A DNA stretch of 11,030 nucleotides from Rhizobiales bacterium UBA697. GTDB lineage: Bacteria; Pseudomonadota; Alphaproteobacteria; Rhizobiales; Ancalomicrobiaceae. A program made the translations under genes and the position numbers. The notes beneath the pieces are model-generated. The model made no database searches. It had not been told where the DNA came from and worked only from the letters and a program-made list of their open reading frames with translations. This document shows positions 1 to 6,617 of this stretch, in pieces. The number at the start of each line of letters is the position of its first letter. Position 1 is the stretch's first letter. The stretch spans positions 1 through 11,030 of the forward strand of contig DBMN01000160.1 in the NCBI GenBank assembly GCA_002298965.1, in the 5' to 3' direction.

Positions 1-1222
1 CGAGCGTCATCAGCGTCACGAAGACCACCCAGAGCAGGAACGCCGGGCCGACCGTCGCCGACCAGTAGAGCCAGCGGCGCGGGTAGAGCGACTGCTCGGC
101 CGCCATCGGCTTCAGGAAGGTGACGAGATAGGCCTTCTGCGTCTCGACGTCGGTCCGCGCCATCTCGTAGGCCTTGGAAGCCGCGGCATACTGTTCCTGC
201 GCGATCTTCACGTCGGTCTCGGCCCGTCCGAGCGTGAACTGTCGCGTCGCCAGCGACGGGTCGCCGCCCTGCCCGCCGGCGAGCTTGCCGACATAGTCGG
301 CGATCTGGCGACGCAGCTCGACGATCTGCGCCTTGAGGAGGCGCACCTGCGGCGCGTCGTCGGTCGCCCCGCCCTGGAGCGACAGCTGCTGTTCCCTGGC
401 CGAGAGCTCCGCCCTCAGCTGATCGATGACCACTTGCAGCCCCTTGGCCGCGGCGCCGGTGTCGAGCACGCCCTCGCGGGTGCGCACGTCGCGCATTGCG
501 GCCGTCGCGTCGCGCAGATTTCCCTCTGCACGCCGCAGCTCCGCCGTCGCCCGCTCCAGCGCGTCGCGTCGCAGCCGCATCGACATGTCGTTCACCAGCG
601 CCTCGGATCTGGCGACGATGCCGTTGGCCAGCCGCAGCGAGTCCTCCACCGTGAAGGCCCTGACGCTGACCGAGACGATGCCGCTCGTCTCATCGAGCGT
701 GGCGTCGACCCGGCGGCGCCAGTATTTCTCCAATTCCTCGATCGGCGCGTCGGCCTCGAGCCGCGAGAAGCGATCGACGTCGGGCCGGGTGAAGACCGCG
801 CGCAGGTCGGTCTCGGTCTGGAGAGCGTCGACCATGCCGCGGCTGCGGACGTAGTTGGCGACGATCTGCGCATCCTGCGACTGCTGCGAACCGCCGAGAC
901 CACCGAGGCCGGTCAGCGAATCGAGCACGCCGTGTTCGCTCGAGCGCAGCGCGAACTTGAACTCGGTCGCATATTGCGGACTGGCGACGAGGCCGAAATA
1001 GATCGAGGCGACGACCAGCGGCACCAGGACCATCAGCCCGAAGGAGAGGATCAGGGCGAGGCGATAGATCCGGTCGGACCGCCGGGCGCGAAAGCCGCCG
1101 CCGCCCGAGCTGAAGCTCTGCGGTACGCGCGACTTGCGGGCCGCCCGCCGCAGCGCGAGCGAGATCCCTTCCATCCGTCGAACGGCCGATTCGGGCGAGA
1201 CGATCAGGTCCTGCATGCTCAT
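1..1222 (-). CDS. kpsE: KpsE-type capsule export / polysaccharide co-polymerase protein, C-terminus cut by the window edge
   Basis: This is an inner-membrane protein of the Wzz/KpsE (PCP) family, which couples the KpsM-KpsT transporter to the periplasmic and outer-membrane part of the capsule exporter. The reverse-strand frame is open from ATG 1222 to the edge, giving 407 residues. It has a basic cytoplasmic N-terminus, a first membrane segment at about 53-76, a periplasmic region rich in coiled coil (about 215-310), and a second membrane segment starting at about 386, just after a proline- and tryptophan-containing stretch. Since the paralogue at 2251-3510 ends about 10 residues after the equivalent point, little is missing. 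It lies 40 bp downstream of the KpsM-type permease on the same strand, so the two are probably co-transcribed. A second ATG at 1216 has a better-spaced GGGA, so the start is uncertain by two codons. The family call is firm; the exact partner is inferred. Confidence 0.87.
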   Translation of the reverse strand, partial: MSMQDLIVSPESAVRRMEGISLALRRAARKSRVPQSFSSGGGGFRARRSDRIYRLALILSFGLMVLVPLVVASIYFGLVASPQYATEFKFALRSSEHGVLDSLTGLGGLGGSQQSQDAQIVANYVRSRGMVDALQTETDLRAVFTRPDVDRFSRLEADAPIEELEKYWRRRVDATLDETSGIVSVSVRAFTVEDSLRLANGIVARSEALVNDMSMRLRRDALERATAELRRAEGNLRDATAAMRDVRTREGVLDTGAAAKGLQVVIDQLRAELSAREQQLSLQGGATDDAPQVRLLKAQIVELRRQIADYVGKLAGGQGGDPSLATRQFTLGRAETDVKIAQEQYAAASKAYEMARTDVETQKAYLVTFLKPMAAEQSLYPRRWLYWSATVGPAFLLWVVFVTLMTL

Positions 1223-1262
1223 TCCCAGAGGCGGCGACCCGGTCGGTCGTGCCGCGAACCCA

Positions 1263-2072
1263 TCACGGCGTGAGGAGGCGGCCGCGCATCAGCGTGTTGC
1301 CCGCCAATCCGAGACACAGCGCCGTCGACGCCACCACGAGAATGTAGCCGCGATCGAGCGGGATGTCGCCGTAACCGTCGTAATAGGCGGAGCGGAACCA
1401 CGTCACCAGATGCAGGACCGGATTGTAGGACAGCACCTCGCGGGCGGTGTCTCCGACCAGCGGCAGAAAGTTGACGACGCCGCCGCTCGCGTACATCGCC
1501 GCCATCGACAGCACGAAGGGGATGAACCAGAAGCGGAAGAGCGCGATCCCGACGACGTTGAAGACGCCGAAGCCGATCCCGAGATAGACCGCCGCGAGCG
1601 ACGCCCCGAGCGCGCGTTCGAGGTCGAGCGGCCACATGTCGATGCCACCGAGCGCGAGGCCGCCGACGAAGATCGCCGCGACCAGGAAGGCGGTCAGGAA
1701 CTCCACCACCGTGCGCGCGACGATCAGGTCGATCGTCGAGATCACCGGGAAGTTGAGGAGCTGCCGGTTCTGCACGATGGCGAAGGAGATCCACCGCGCC
1801 GGATAGAGGCAGAGGATGTAGGGCAGGCCGCCGGTGGCGATGAAGACCTCGCGGCTGGAACCGATCGGCGCCAGCCGCCGGAGCACGACGAAGATGCCGA
1901 AGATCAGCAGCAGATGGGCGAGCGGCCAGCCGACGGCGATCAGATAGGACACGTGGGTGCGACCGAACCGCGTCCGCATGTCCTGCAGCATGATCGCGCC
2001 GATCACCCGCAGTCGCTGTCCCAGAGCCCCACTCGTCCGATCGAGCCAGACCCAGCCATCCGATGAAGACAT
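1263..2072 (-). CDS. kpsM: KpsM-type capsular polysaccharide ABC transporter permease
   Basis: This 269-residue protein is the membrane subunit of an ABC-2 type exporter that moves lipid-linked capsule chains across the inner membrane. The N-terminal cytoplasmic helix carries the family pattern at residues 28-50 (MLQDMRTRFGR followed by a stretch leading into the first membrane helix). Further hydrophobic segments lie at about 48-65, 78-95, 115-142, 155-178, 181-205 and 242-260. The conserved element before the last helix is present (NPVLHLVTWFRSAYYDGY, 217-234). Length and topology match KpsM, BexB and CtrC. The start at 2072 is supported by an upstream GAGGACGAGGG. Its ATPase partner KpsT is not next to it: the next gene on this strand is a KpsE-type protein after 40 bp. 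The gene is divergent from the second KpsE gene across a 178-bp gap. Confidence 0.9.
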   Translation of the reverse strand: MSSSDGWVWLDRTSGALGQRLRVIGAIMLQDMRTRFGRTHVSYLIAVGWPLAHLLLIFGIFVVLRRLAPIGSSREVFIATGGLPYILCLYPARWISFAIVQNRQLLNFPVISTIDLIVARTVVEFLTAFLVAAIFVGGLALGGIDMWPLDLERALGASLAAVYLGIGFGVFNVVGIALFRFWFIPFVLSMAAMYASGGVVNFLPLVGDTAREVLSYNPVLHLVTWFRSAYYDGYGDIPLDRGYILVVASTALCLGLAGNTLMRGRLLTP

Positions 2073-2122
2073 GGAACCCTCGTCCTCGCCGACGTCGTCG
2101 CCGGGAGTTCATTTCCCCGCGA

Positions 2123-2151
2123 ATATGATGTAACCGAAGAACCCTCCGCAA
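2123..2151 (-). promoter_or_regulatory. Candidate promoter for the kpsM-kpsE unit
   Basis: Read on the minus strand, TTGCGG (2151-2146) and TCATAT (2128-2123) are separated by 17 bp. This is a plausible housekeeping-type promoter about 50 bp upstream of the permease start. The same AT-rich patch reads TATGAT on the plus strand (2124-2129) and could serve as the -10 of the divergent KpsE gene, although no good plus-strand -35 is present. The match is by eye only. Confidence 0.35.
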
Positions 2152-2250
2152 GGGGCACGCGGGTGCTTCGCGGAAGACGGAGCGGCGGCCGGACGGGACC
2201 CCCGTCACCGCGGCCGACGCGATCGACCAGGACCGGGAGACGCCGGACGG

Positions 2251-3510
2251 ATGAAGAACCGCCCCGCCATCGTCGATGCGAGCCGGGCCGCCGCGGCGCC
2301 CGAGCGCGGCATGCGTGCGCGTCTGACGGCGGCGAAGCGGCATCTCGTCGACCTCGTGCGCGCGCCCGGCCTGCCCGACGTCGGACGCGAGCGCGATGCG
2401 GTCCAGCTGCCTGGCCGCACCGGCGGCCTCGGACGTTCCTTCGCCCTCTTCGTCGTCCTGCCGACCGTCCTCTTCGCGCTCTGGACGCTCGTCTTCGCCG
2501 CCGACCAATACGTCACCGAAGTGCGCTTCACCGTGCGGTCGGACCAGGAGCAGAGCAAGATCGTCGAGTCGCTGTCGGTCCTGTCGAAGCTCGGCGACGG
2601 CAGCGGCTCGACCAATCTGCAGAACGCCTTCATGGTCTCCAACTACATCCAGAGCCGATCGATCGTCGCCGACGTCGGCGGCGAGGCGGCGCTCCTGAAG
2701 ATCTGGGGGACCGATCGCGCCGACGTCCTGTCGCGGCTGCGCGGGGGGACGTCCGAGGAACTGTGGAAATACTGGAACCGCCGCATCCAGGTCCAGGTCA
2801 ACAACGTCTCGAACATCGTCTTCCTGAAGGTCTGGGCCTTCGATCCGCAATCCTCGCGCGATCTCGCGGCGCAGATCGTCGCCAGGAGCGAGGCACTGGT
2901 CAACGACATCTCGCTGCGCATCCGCAAGGACGCCATGGCCGACGCCGAGGCCGAGGCGACGCAGGCCCGCGATCGCCTGCTCGCGGCACGCGAGGCGCTG
3001 CGCGACTACCGCACCCGCAACCTCTACCTCGACCCCGGCGCGGCGGCCACCTCGATCGGCCAGCTCCTGACGAGCCTCTCGCTCGAGCGGCTGAAGACCC
3101 AGAACGAGCTGACGGCGCTCACCGCCTCGCTCGCGCCCACGACACCGTCGGTGCGCATCGTCGAAGGCCGCCTCGCCGCCCTCGACCGCCAGATCGCCGA
3201 GCTCCAGGCCCGTCTGACCGACCGCTCGGAGGGTTCGATCGCCGCGACCACCGGCCGTTTCGAACAGCTCAGCCTGGAAGAGAAATTCGCCGAGCGGCTC
3301 TACACGACCGCCGAAGCGGCCTTGCAGCGGGCACGCCAGAATCTCGGACGCCAGGCGCTCTATCTGATGGTGATCGTGCCGCCGAGCCTCCCCCAGGCCG
3401 CGCTCTACCCCGACCCGCCGATCGACATCGCCGCCTTCTTCTTCGTCGCCCTGATCCTCTGGGGCATCGTCACACTGACGGTGTCGAGCATCCGGGAGAA
3501 CATGGTGTGA
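2251..3510 (+). CDS. kpsE: Second KpsE-type capsule export / polysaccharide co-polymerase protein
   Basis: This is a 419-residue Wzz/KpsE-family protein and a clear paralogue of the one at 1-1222. Its first membrane segment is at about 63-84 and is followed by the periplasmic start QYVTEVRFTVRS. The central part (209-228) matches the paralogue almost residue for residue (ARSEALVND, then S-R-R-DA). A coiled-coil-rich region runs from about 228 to 365. A proline-containing stretch (PPSLPQAALYPDPP, 377-390) precedes the second membrane segment at about 391-411, which is the usual KpsE/PCP ending. The ATG at 2251 is preceded by GGGAGA about 10 bp upstream. It is transcribed divergently from kpsM and convergently with the hydrolase-TPR gene, so it appears to be a single-gene unit. 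It could be the partner of a different exporter or regulate chain length separately; the sequence does not decide this. Confidence 0.87.
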   Translation: MKNRPAIVDASRAAAAPERGMRARLTAAKRHLVDLVRAPGLPDVGRERDAVQLPGRTGGLGRSFALFVVLPTVLFALWTLVFAADQYVTEVRFTVRSDQEQSKIVESLSVLSKLGDGSGSTNLQNAFMVSNYIQSRSIVADVGGEAALLKIWGTDRADVLSRLRGGTSEELWKYWNRRIQVQVNNVSNIVFLKVWAFDPQSSRDLAAQIVARSEALVNDISLRIRKDAMADAEAEATQARDRLLAAREALRDYRTRNLYLDPGAAATSIGQLLTSLSLERLKTQNELTALTASLAPTTPSVRIVEGRLAALDRQIAELQARLTDRSEGSIAATTGRFEQLSLEEKFAERLYTTAEAALQRARQNLGRQALYLMVIVPPSLPQAALYPDPPIDIAAFFFVALILWGIVTLTVSSIRENMV

Positions 3511-3522
3511 GCCCGAATCGCG

Positions 3523-3538
3523 CGATCGAAAGCGATCG
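3523..3538. terminator. Weak hairpin between convergent genes
   Basis: Two copies of the self-complementary CGATCG are separated by AAAG and can form a 6-bp stem with a 4-base loop. It sits in the 34-bp space between the stop codons of two convergent genes, where a shared terminator would be expected. No T-run follows on either side, so an intrinsic terminator is not well supported. CGATCG is also common in this genome by chance. Confidence 0.2.
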
Positions 3539-3544
3539 AAGGGA

Positions 3545-4912
3545 TCACGCGGGCAGATCGTGATCGCCTGGGCTTTCAGCGACGGCGACGCGGAGACGCT
3601 CGACATGGGAGCGGCAGTAGCGATTGTCCGGCGCGAGTTCCAGCGCTCTCTCGGCCGCCGAGAGAGCGACCTCGATCATGTCCGCGCGCTCCGCCACATG
3701 GGCATAGGTATGCCAGTTGTAGAAGTTGTCGCCCGCGAGTTCCGTCGCTCGGCGCGCGAATACTACTGCCGCGGCCCGATTGCCGAGCGCATCCGCGATC
3801 CGTCCCGCCTGGCACTGATAGGCCGCATTCAACGGCGCCAGTGAGATCGCCTGTTCCTGGGCCGTCATCGCTTCCTCGTTCCGCCCCGCCGCGCTCAGGA
3901 GACTGGCCAGATGGTGCTGGAACCAGGACGTCGAGGGCGACAACCTCACCGCCGTCTCGGCGTTCTCCAGTGCCGCCGACGCGTCGCCCAGACTCGCGTG
4001 GATCTGCGCGATGTGGCTGAACAACGCGCCCTTCCCGGGGTGAATCAGGGTCTGGACCTTGAGGACATACAAGGCCTCCAGATGACGCCCCGCGCTCGAC
4101 AGCTCCCGGGCCACTTCATGATGAATCTTAAAGTTGCCCGGATCCAAGATTCCGGCTCTGACCAGAAGAGCCAACCGCGTCTCGCGGGCGAGTGACGGGC
4201 GTAATCTGGCGATCTGAAAATAGTAGACGCCCGACTGCCGCTTCGAAGCGCGATGGGCACGATATGCCGCCCCAGCCAGATCAGTCTCGTCCCCAGCCAC
4301 CACCGACATGACGATGTACTTCAGGATTTCACCGTCGACACCCGTGTGACCGATGAATGGCAGCTTCACGAGTGTGACGTCTTTGTACTCCGTGATTTTG
4401 TGAACTTGACGGCGATCCGGCTTGTAATACGGGTCGAACAGGACATACGCCCGGCAACCCTCCGGCAGCGGATCTTTCATGTGGTCGCAGATGCGGGGGT
4501 ATTTGTGAGCTTCGTTGATCCATCGCTCTTCGTGCGGCACATCCCCCCTCCAGATCGAGAATTGAGGTATCTGCGCGATGATCCGTCTTGCTCCCAGGAT
4601 GGGACCGAAGTTGAGCGCGCCGTACCCCCCCATGCTGCTGCCATAGGTCACGACGAGATCGTAATTCGAAGCAATTTCCTTGATGACTTCGATGCACTCG
4701 CGGGTATCGTCGTTTTGGAACCAGTCGTTCTTCGCAGTGACGACATGAACCGCATCGATGCCTTCACGCGCGAGAAATCTCTCCCCGAAGCCTTCCGTAA
4801 GCAGAGAGGGCTCCTCGATCCAGGGACAGAAAGTAACGAACAAGACCCGTCTGTCGCCGACACCGAGACGGCCGCGAGCCAATATGTTGCTCGTCTCGTA
4901 GACGATGTTCAT
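3545..4912 (-). CDS. Alpha/beta-hydrolase fused to TPR repeats, probable capsule-modifying or processing enzyme
   Basis: This 455-residue protein appears soluble, with no signal peptide or membrane segment. Residues 20-205 look like an alpha/beta-hydrolase. The nucleophile elbow is GSSMGG (91-96, Ser93), an acid candidate is Asp160 in YVLFDPYY, and the His candidate is His189 in FIGHTG. All three triad residues are in the right order, so the domain is probably active. Residues 255-440 contain about five TPR-like helical pairs, with typical endings such as LSPSTSWFQHHLASLL, LAPLNAAYQCQAG and LAPDNRYCRSHVERL. The substrate is unknown; acetyl or other acyl transfer, or removal, on the polysaccharide is an inference from its location beside a pyruvyl transferase and a glycosyltransferase. 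The hydrolase half is about 48-58% GC in sampled lines, while the TPR half is near 67-70%. The ATG start at 4912 has only a weak ribosome-binding site. I do not recognise a named family for the whole protein. Confidence 0.8.
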   Translation of the reverse strand: MNIVYETSNILARGRLGVGDRRVLFVTFCPWIEEPSLLTEGFGERFLAREGIDAVHVVTAKNDWFQNDDTRECIEVIKEIASNYDLVVTYGSSMGGYGALNFGPILGARRIIAQIPQFSIWRGDVPHEERWINEAHKYPRICDHMKDPLPEGCRAYVLFDPYYKPDRRQVHKITEYKDVTLVKLPFIGHTGVDGEILKYIVMSVVAGDETDLAGAAYRAHRASKRQSGVYYFQIARLRPSLARETRLALLVRAGILDPGNFKIHHEVARELSSAGRHLEALYVLKVQTLIHPGKGALFSHIAQIHASLGDASAALENAETAVRLSPSTSWFQHHLASLLSAAGRNEEAMTAQEQAISLAPLNAAYQCQAGRIADALGNRAAAVVFARRATELAGDNFYNWHTYAHVAERADMIEVALSAAERALELAPDNRYCRSHVERLRVAVAESPGDHDLPA

Positions 4913-5138
4913 TACCCGTGCCGTCCCCCGAGGGCAAAGTGCTTTCTGATCATGAAGGCAGGAAAGACCGTCCCCCGCCGGAATGCAAGACGGCAGAAAA
5001 GCACCTCATTCTTGTCGTCTCGCGCTTGGGCCGAGCGGGACGCTCCATTCGATCGCGACAACGCGTCCGGGTCGCTCCCGCAGCCACGGGGACGCGTTCG
5101 GCCGACCGACGAGCGCAGTTCGACGGCAGTCCCGACGA
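4913..5138. other. 226-bp gap between hydrolase-TPR and pyruvyl transferase genes with small repeats
   Basis: No supported gene lies here. CCGTCCCCCG occurs twice (4921-4930 and 4968-4977) as a direct repeat. GTGCTTTCTG (4939-4948) and CAGAAAAGCAC (4994-5004) form an imperfect inverted repeat with one extra base and a 45-bp spacer. These lie immediately upstream of the hydrolase-TPR start, where its promoter should be if it is transcribed separately. No convincing -35/-10 pair was found. The left part is less GC-rich than the flanking genes. Confidence 0.4.
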
Positions 5139-6401
5139 TCAGGAGACCGCCGAATCCCCGAACACGCCCACCTCGACGGCGTTGCGCGTCGTCGCGTCGC
5201 GGTCCGGCTTCAGGGCCTGCGCCAATCTCCGCGCGAAGACGTCGCGCGGGATGCCGGCGAGCAGGGCATCACGCACCATCGCGTCCGCGAGCCGACGGCG
5301 TGCCGGATCGAGCGGCCCGTGGGCCGCGACGCAGGCCTTGAGATCGGCGCCGATCAGATGATCGACGCCGTTCGTGTCGAGAAAATCGACGTACTCGACG
5401 AGACGCGCCCGGTAGGTCGAACGGAAGTAGTCGTAGTTCGCCTGCTCGAGATAGTGCTCGATCGGAAGCTCCGGATCGAAATCGGCGAAGTCGATGTAGG
5501 GCAGATTGTAGTGATCGATCATTTCACGCGTACGCGTGTCGAACGTCATGTTCAGCGCCGGACGCCCCGCCAGCATCGTCACCACGTTGCCGTGGAACCG
5601 CGATCCGAGGACGAAGGAAAGGCCCTCGTTGAAACGGATCCACTCGTCGAGATCGAAGAAGATCCGCGCCCGCCGACGCATCCATTCGTGAATGACGTGC
5701 GCCCGCTCGGTCGACATCATGTAGTAGTCGAAATCGGGATGCCGCTTTTCGGCGAAGTAATCGATCTCCGTCTGGCAGAGATAGTACATGTCGTGCTTCT
5801 GCCCATAGGCGAAGAGATTGCCGACGGAATCCCTGTACTTCCCCGTCGGGGTGCAGTGAGTGCCGTAGCTCCGCGGCCCGTCCTGTTCCGGGGGGCGGAA
5901 ATCACCCCACCCTTGCTCCATCGGCCAATAGATCGACGGACAGCCGATGGTCGCGAGGTTGTCGAAGCCGAGATCGTCGAGGACCGACGCGGTGTAGGCG
6001 CCGCGGACGCCGATCGTTCGGCTGCGCTCCCGCAGCAGATCGAGGAAGCGGCGCGTTCCGCGCGTGAAGACGAAGCTGGAAACGTCGAAGCCGTCGGCCT
6101 GGGCGCCGCAGCCGATCATGACGATCCGCTCGACCTTCTTGGCTTCGATCGCATCCGAGATCTTGGTCAGATCGCTCGCCGGACTGATGAAGTTCGACAT
6201 CGAGAGGATCAGCGTCTCGAGGCCGGCCGGAATGTCCTCCACGTCCCAAAGGCGTTCGACGTCGGGCGCGAGCTGTCGCTCCAGCGCCAATTCGAACAGC
6301 ATGTTGCCGGTGTTTCCGACCGCCAGGAACAGACCGTCGGCGCGGTTTTCGTCGGCAACCTTCTGCCCGGCCGCGACCGATCGGAAAAACACACTCGCCA
6401 T
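5139..6401 (-). CDS. Polysaccharide pyruvyl transferase family protein
   Basis: This enzyme would transfer pyruvate from phosphoenolpyruvate to a sugar of the capsule, forming an acidic ketal in the cytoplasm before export. From ATG 6401 it has 420 residues. The N-terminus shows the family's early glycine motif (AVGNTGNMLFE, 27-37). The middle has VRGAYTASVLDDLG followed by IGCPSIYW (132-159), and the hallmark GSRFHGNVVTMLAGRPAL lies at 266-283, followed by a DTRTREM segment. Together these define the PS_pyruv_trans (CsaB/WcaK-like) fold. The frame is open upstream to a GTG at 6494, which would add 31 residues with no homology signal; ATG 6401 has GAGAG six bases upstream and begins just before the domain, so it is preferred. 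The gene lies between the GT4-GT2 fusion and the hydrolase-TPR gene on the same strand. Family confidence is high; the acceptor sugar is unknown. Confidence 0.88.
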   Translation of the reverse strand: MASVFFRSVAAGQKVADENRADGLFLAVGNTGNMLFELALERQLAPDVERLWDVEDIPAGLETLILSMSNFISPASDLTKISDAIEAKKVERIVMIGCGAQADGFDVSSFVFTRGTRRFLDLLRERSRTIGVRGAYTASVLDDLGFDNLATIGCPSIYWPMEQGWGDFRPPEQDGPRSYGTHCTPTGKYRDSVGNLFAYGQKHDMYYLCQTEIDYFAEKRHPDFDYYMMSTERAHVIHEWMRRRARIFFDLDEWIRFNEGLSFVLGSRFHGNVVTMLAGRPALNMTFDTRTREMIDHYNLPYIDFADFDPELPIEHYLEQANYDYFRSTYRARLVEYVDFLDTNGVDHLIGADLKACVAAHGPLDPARRRLADAMVRDALLAGIPRDVFARRLAQALKPDRDATTRNAVEVGVFGDSAVS

Positions 6402-6515
6402 CACACGCTCTCGATCGCTCCGCGGCTCAGTCGCCGCGAAGCCTGTTGACCTCGGGAGATCATCGATCATCGCACGGCAGCACGCCGCCGCCACGCCCCG
6501 TCTCAGAAGACTGGG

Positions 6516-6545
6516 AGAATAGGTGCGGCGACGTTAACGCTCCAA
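6516..6545 (-). promoter_or_regulatory. Candidate promoter for the pyruvyl transferase gene
   Basis: On the minus strand TTGGAG (6545-6540) and TATTCT (6521-6516) are separated by 18 bp. Transcription would begin near 6509, giving a leader of about 108 bases to the ATG at 6401, or about 15 bases to the alternative GTG at 6494. The -35 box touches the hairpin described at 6545-6570. This suggests the pyruvyl transferase need not depend on read-through from the glycosyltransferase gene. Confidence 0.35.
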
Positions 6546-6570
6546 CCGAATTCTGACGGTTCGGTCAGGA
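6545..6570. promoter_or_regulatory. Overlapping inverted repeats next to the pyruvyl transferase promoter
   Basis: ACCGAA (6545-6550) pairs with TTCGGT (6560-6565) over a 9-base loop. CTGAC (6553-6557) pairs with GTCAG (6564-6568) over a 6-base loop and extends to 7 pairs with one wobble. The two structures share bases and are mutually exclusive. The position just upstream of a candidate -35 fits an operator; it could also be part of the terminator of the preceding gene, but no T-run follows. Confidence 0.3.
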
Positions 6571-6587
6571 GTTACCAACCGGAAATG

Positions 6588-6605
6588 GAGACCCGGTCTC
6601 ACCGG
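6588..6605. terminator. Possible weak terminator after the glycosyltransferase gene
   Basis: GAGAC/GTCTC (6588-6600) can form a 5-bp stem with a 3-base loop, and CCGGT/ACCGG (6593-6605) an alternative one using some of the same bases. Both lie within 30 bases downstream of the minus-strand stop at 6618. On that strand the hairpin is followed only by CATTTCC, so any intrinsic terminator would be weak. Confidence 0.2.
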
Positions 6606-6617
6606 CGCGTCGCGGGA

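Noticed and set aside
434..2066. Plus-strand open frames opposite kpsE and kpsM
   Set aside because: They are mirror frames of real genes: Arg/Glu/Asp-rich translations with no recognisable motif, while the opposite strand encodes conserved membrane proteins.
2155..2166. Small hairpin GCAC-GCGG-GTGC in the leader of the second kpsE
   Set aside because: A 4-bp stem extended only by wobble pairs is expected by chance at this GC content.
1219..3606. Very long minus-strand open frame (795 codons) across kpsM and the second kpsE
   Set aside because: It is out of frame with kpsM, antisense to the second kpsE, and its translation is rich in Arg, Asp and Gly without any domain. Long spurious frames are normal in such GC-rich coding DNA.
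4983..6449. 488-codon plus-strand frame opposite the pyruvyl transferase
   Set aside because: The minus strand carries the hallmark pyruvyl transferase motifs over the same bases, and the plus-strand product shows only charged, low-complexity sequence.
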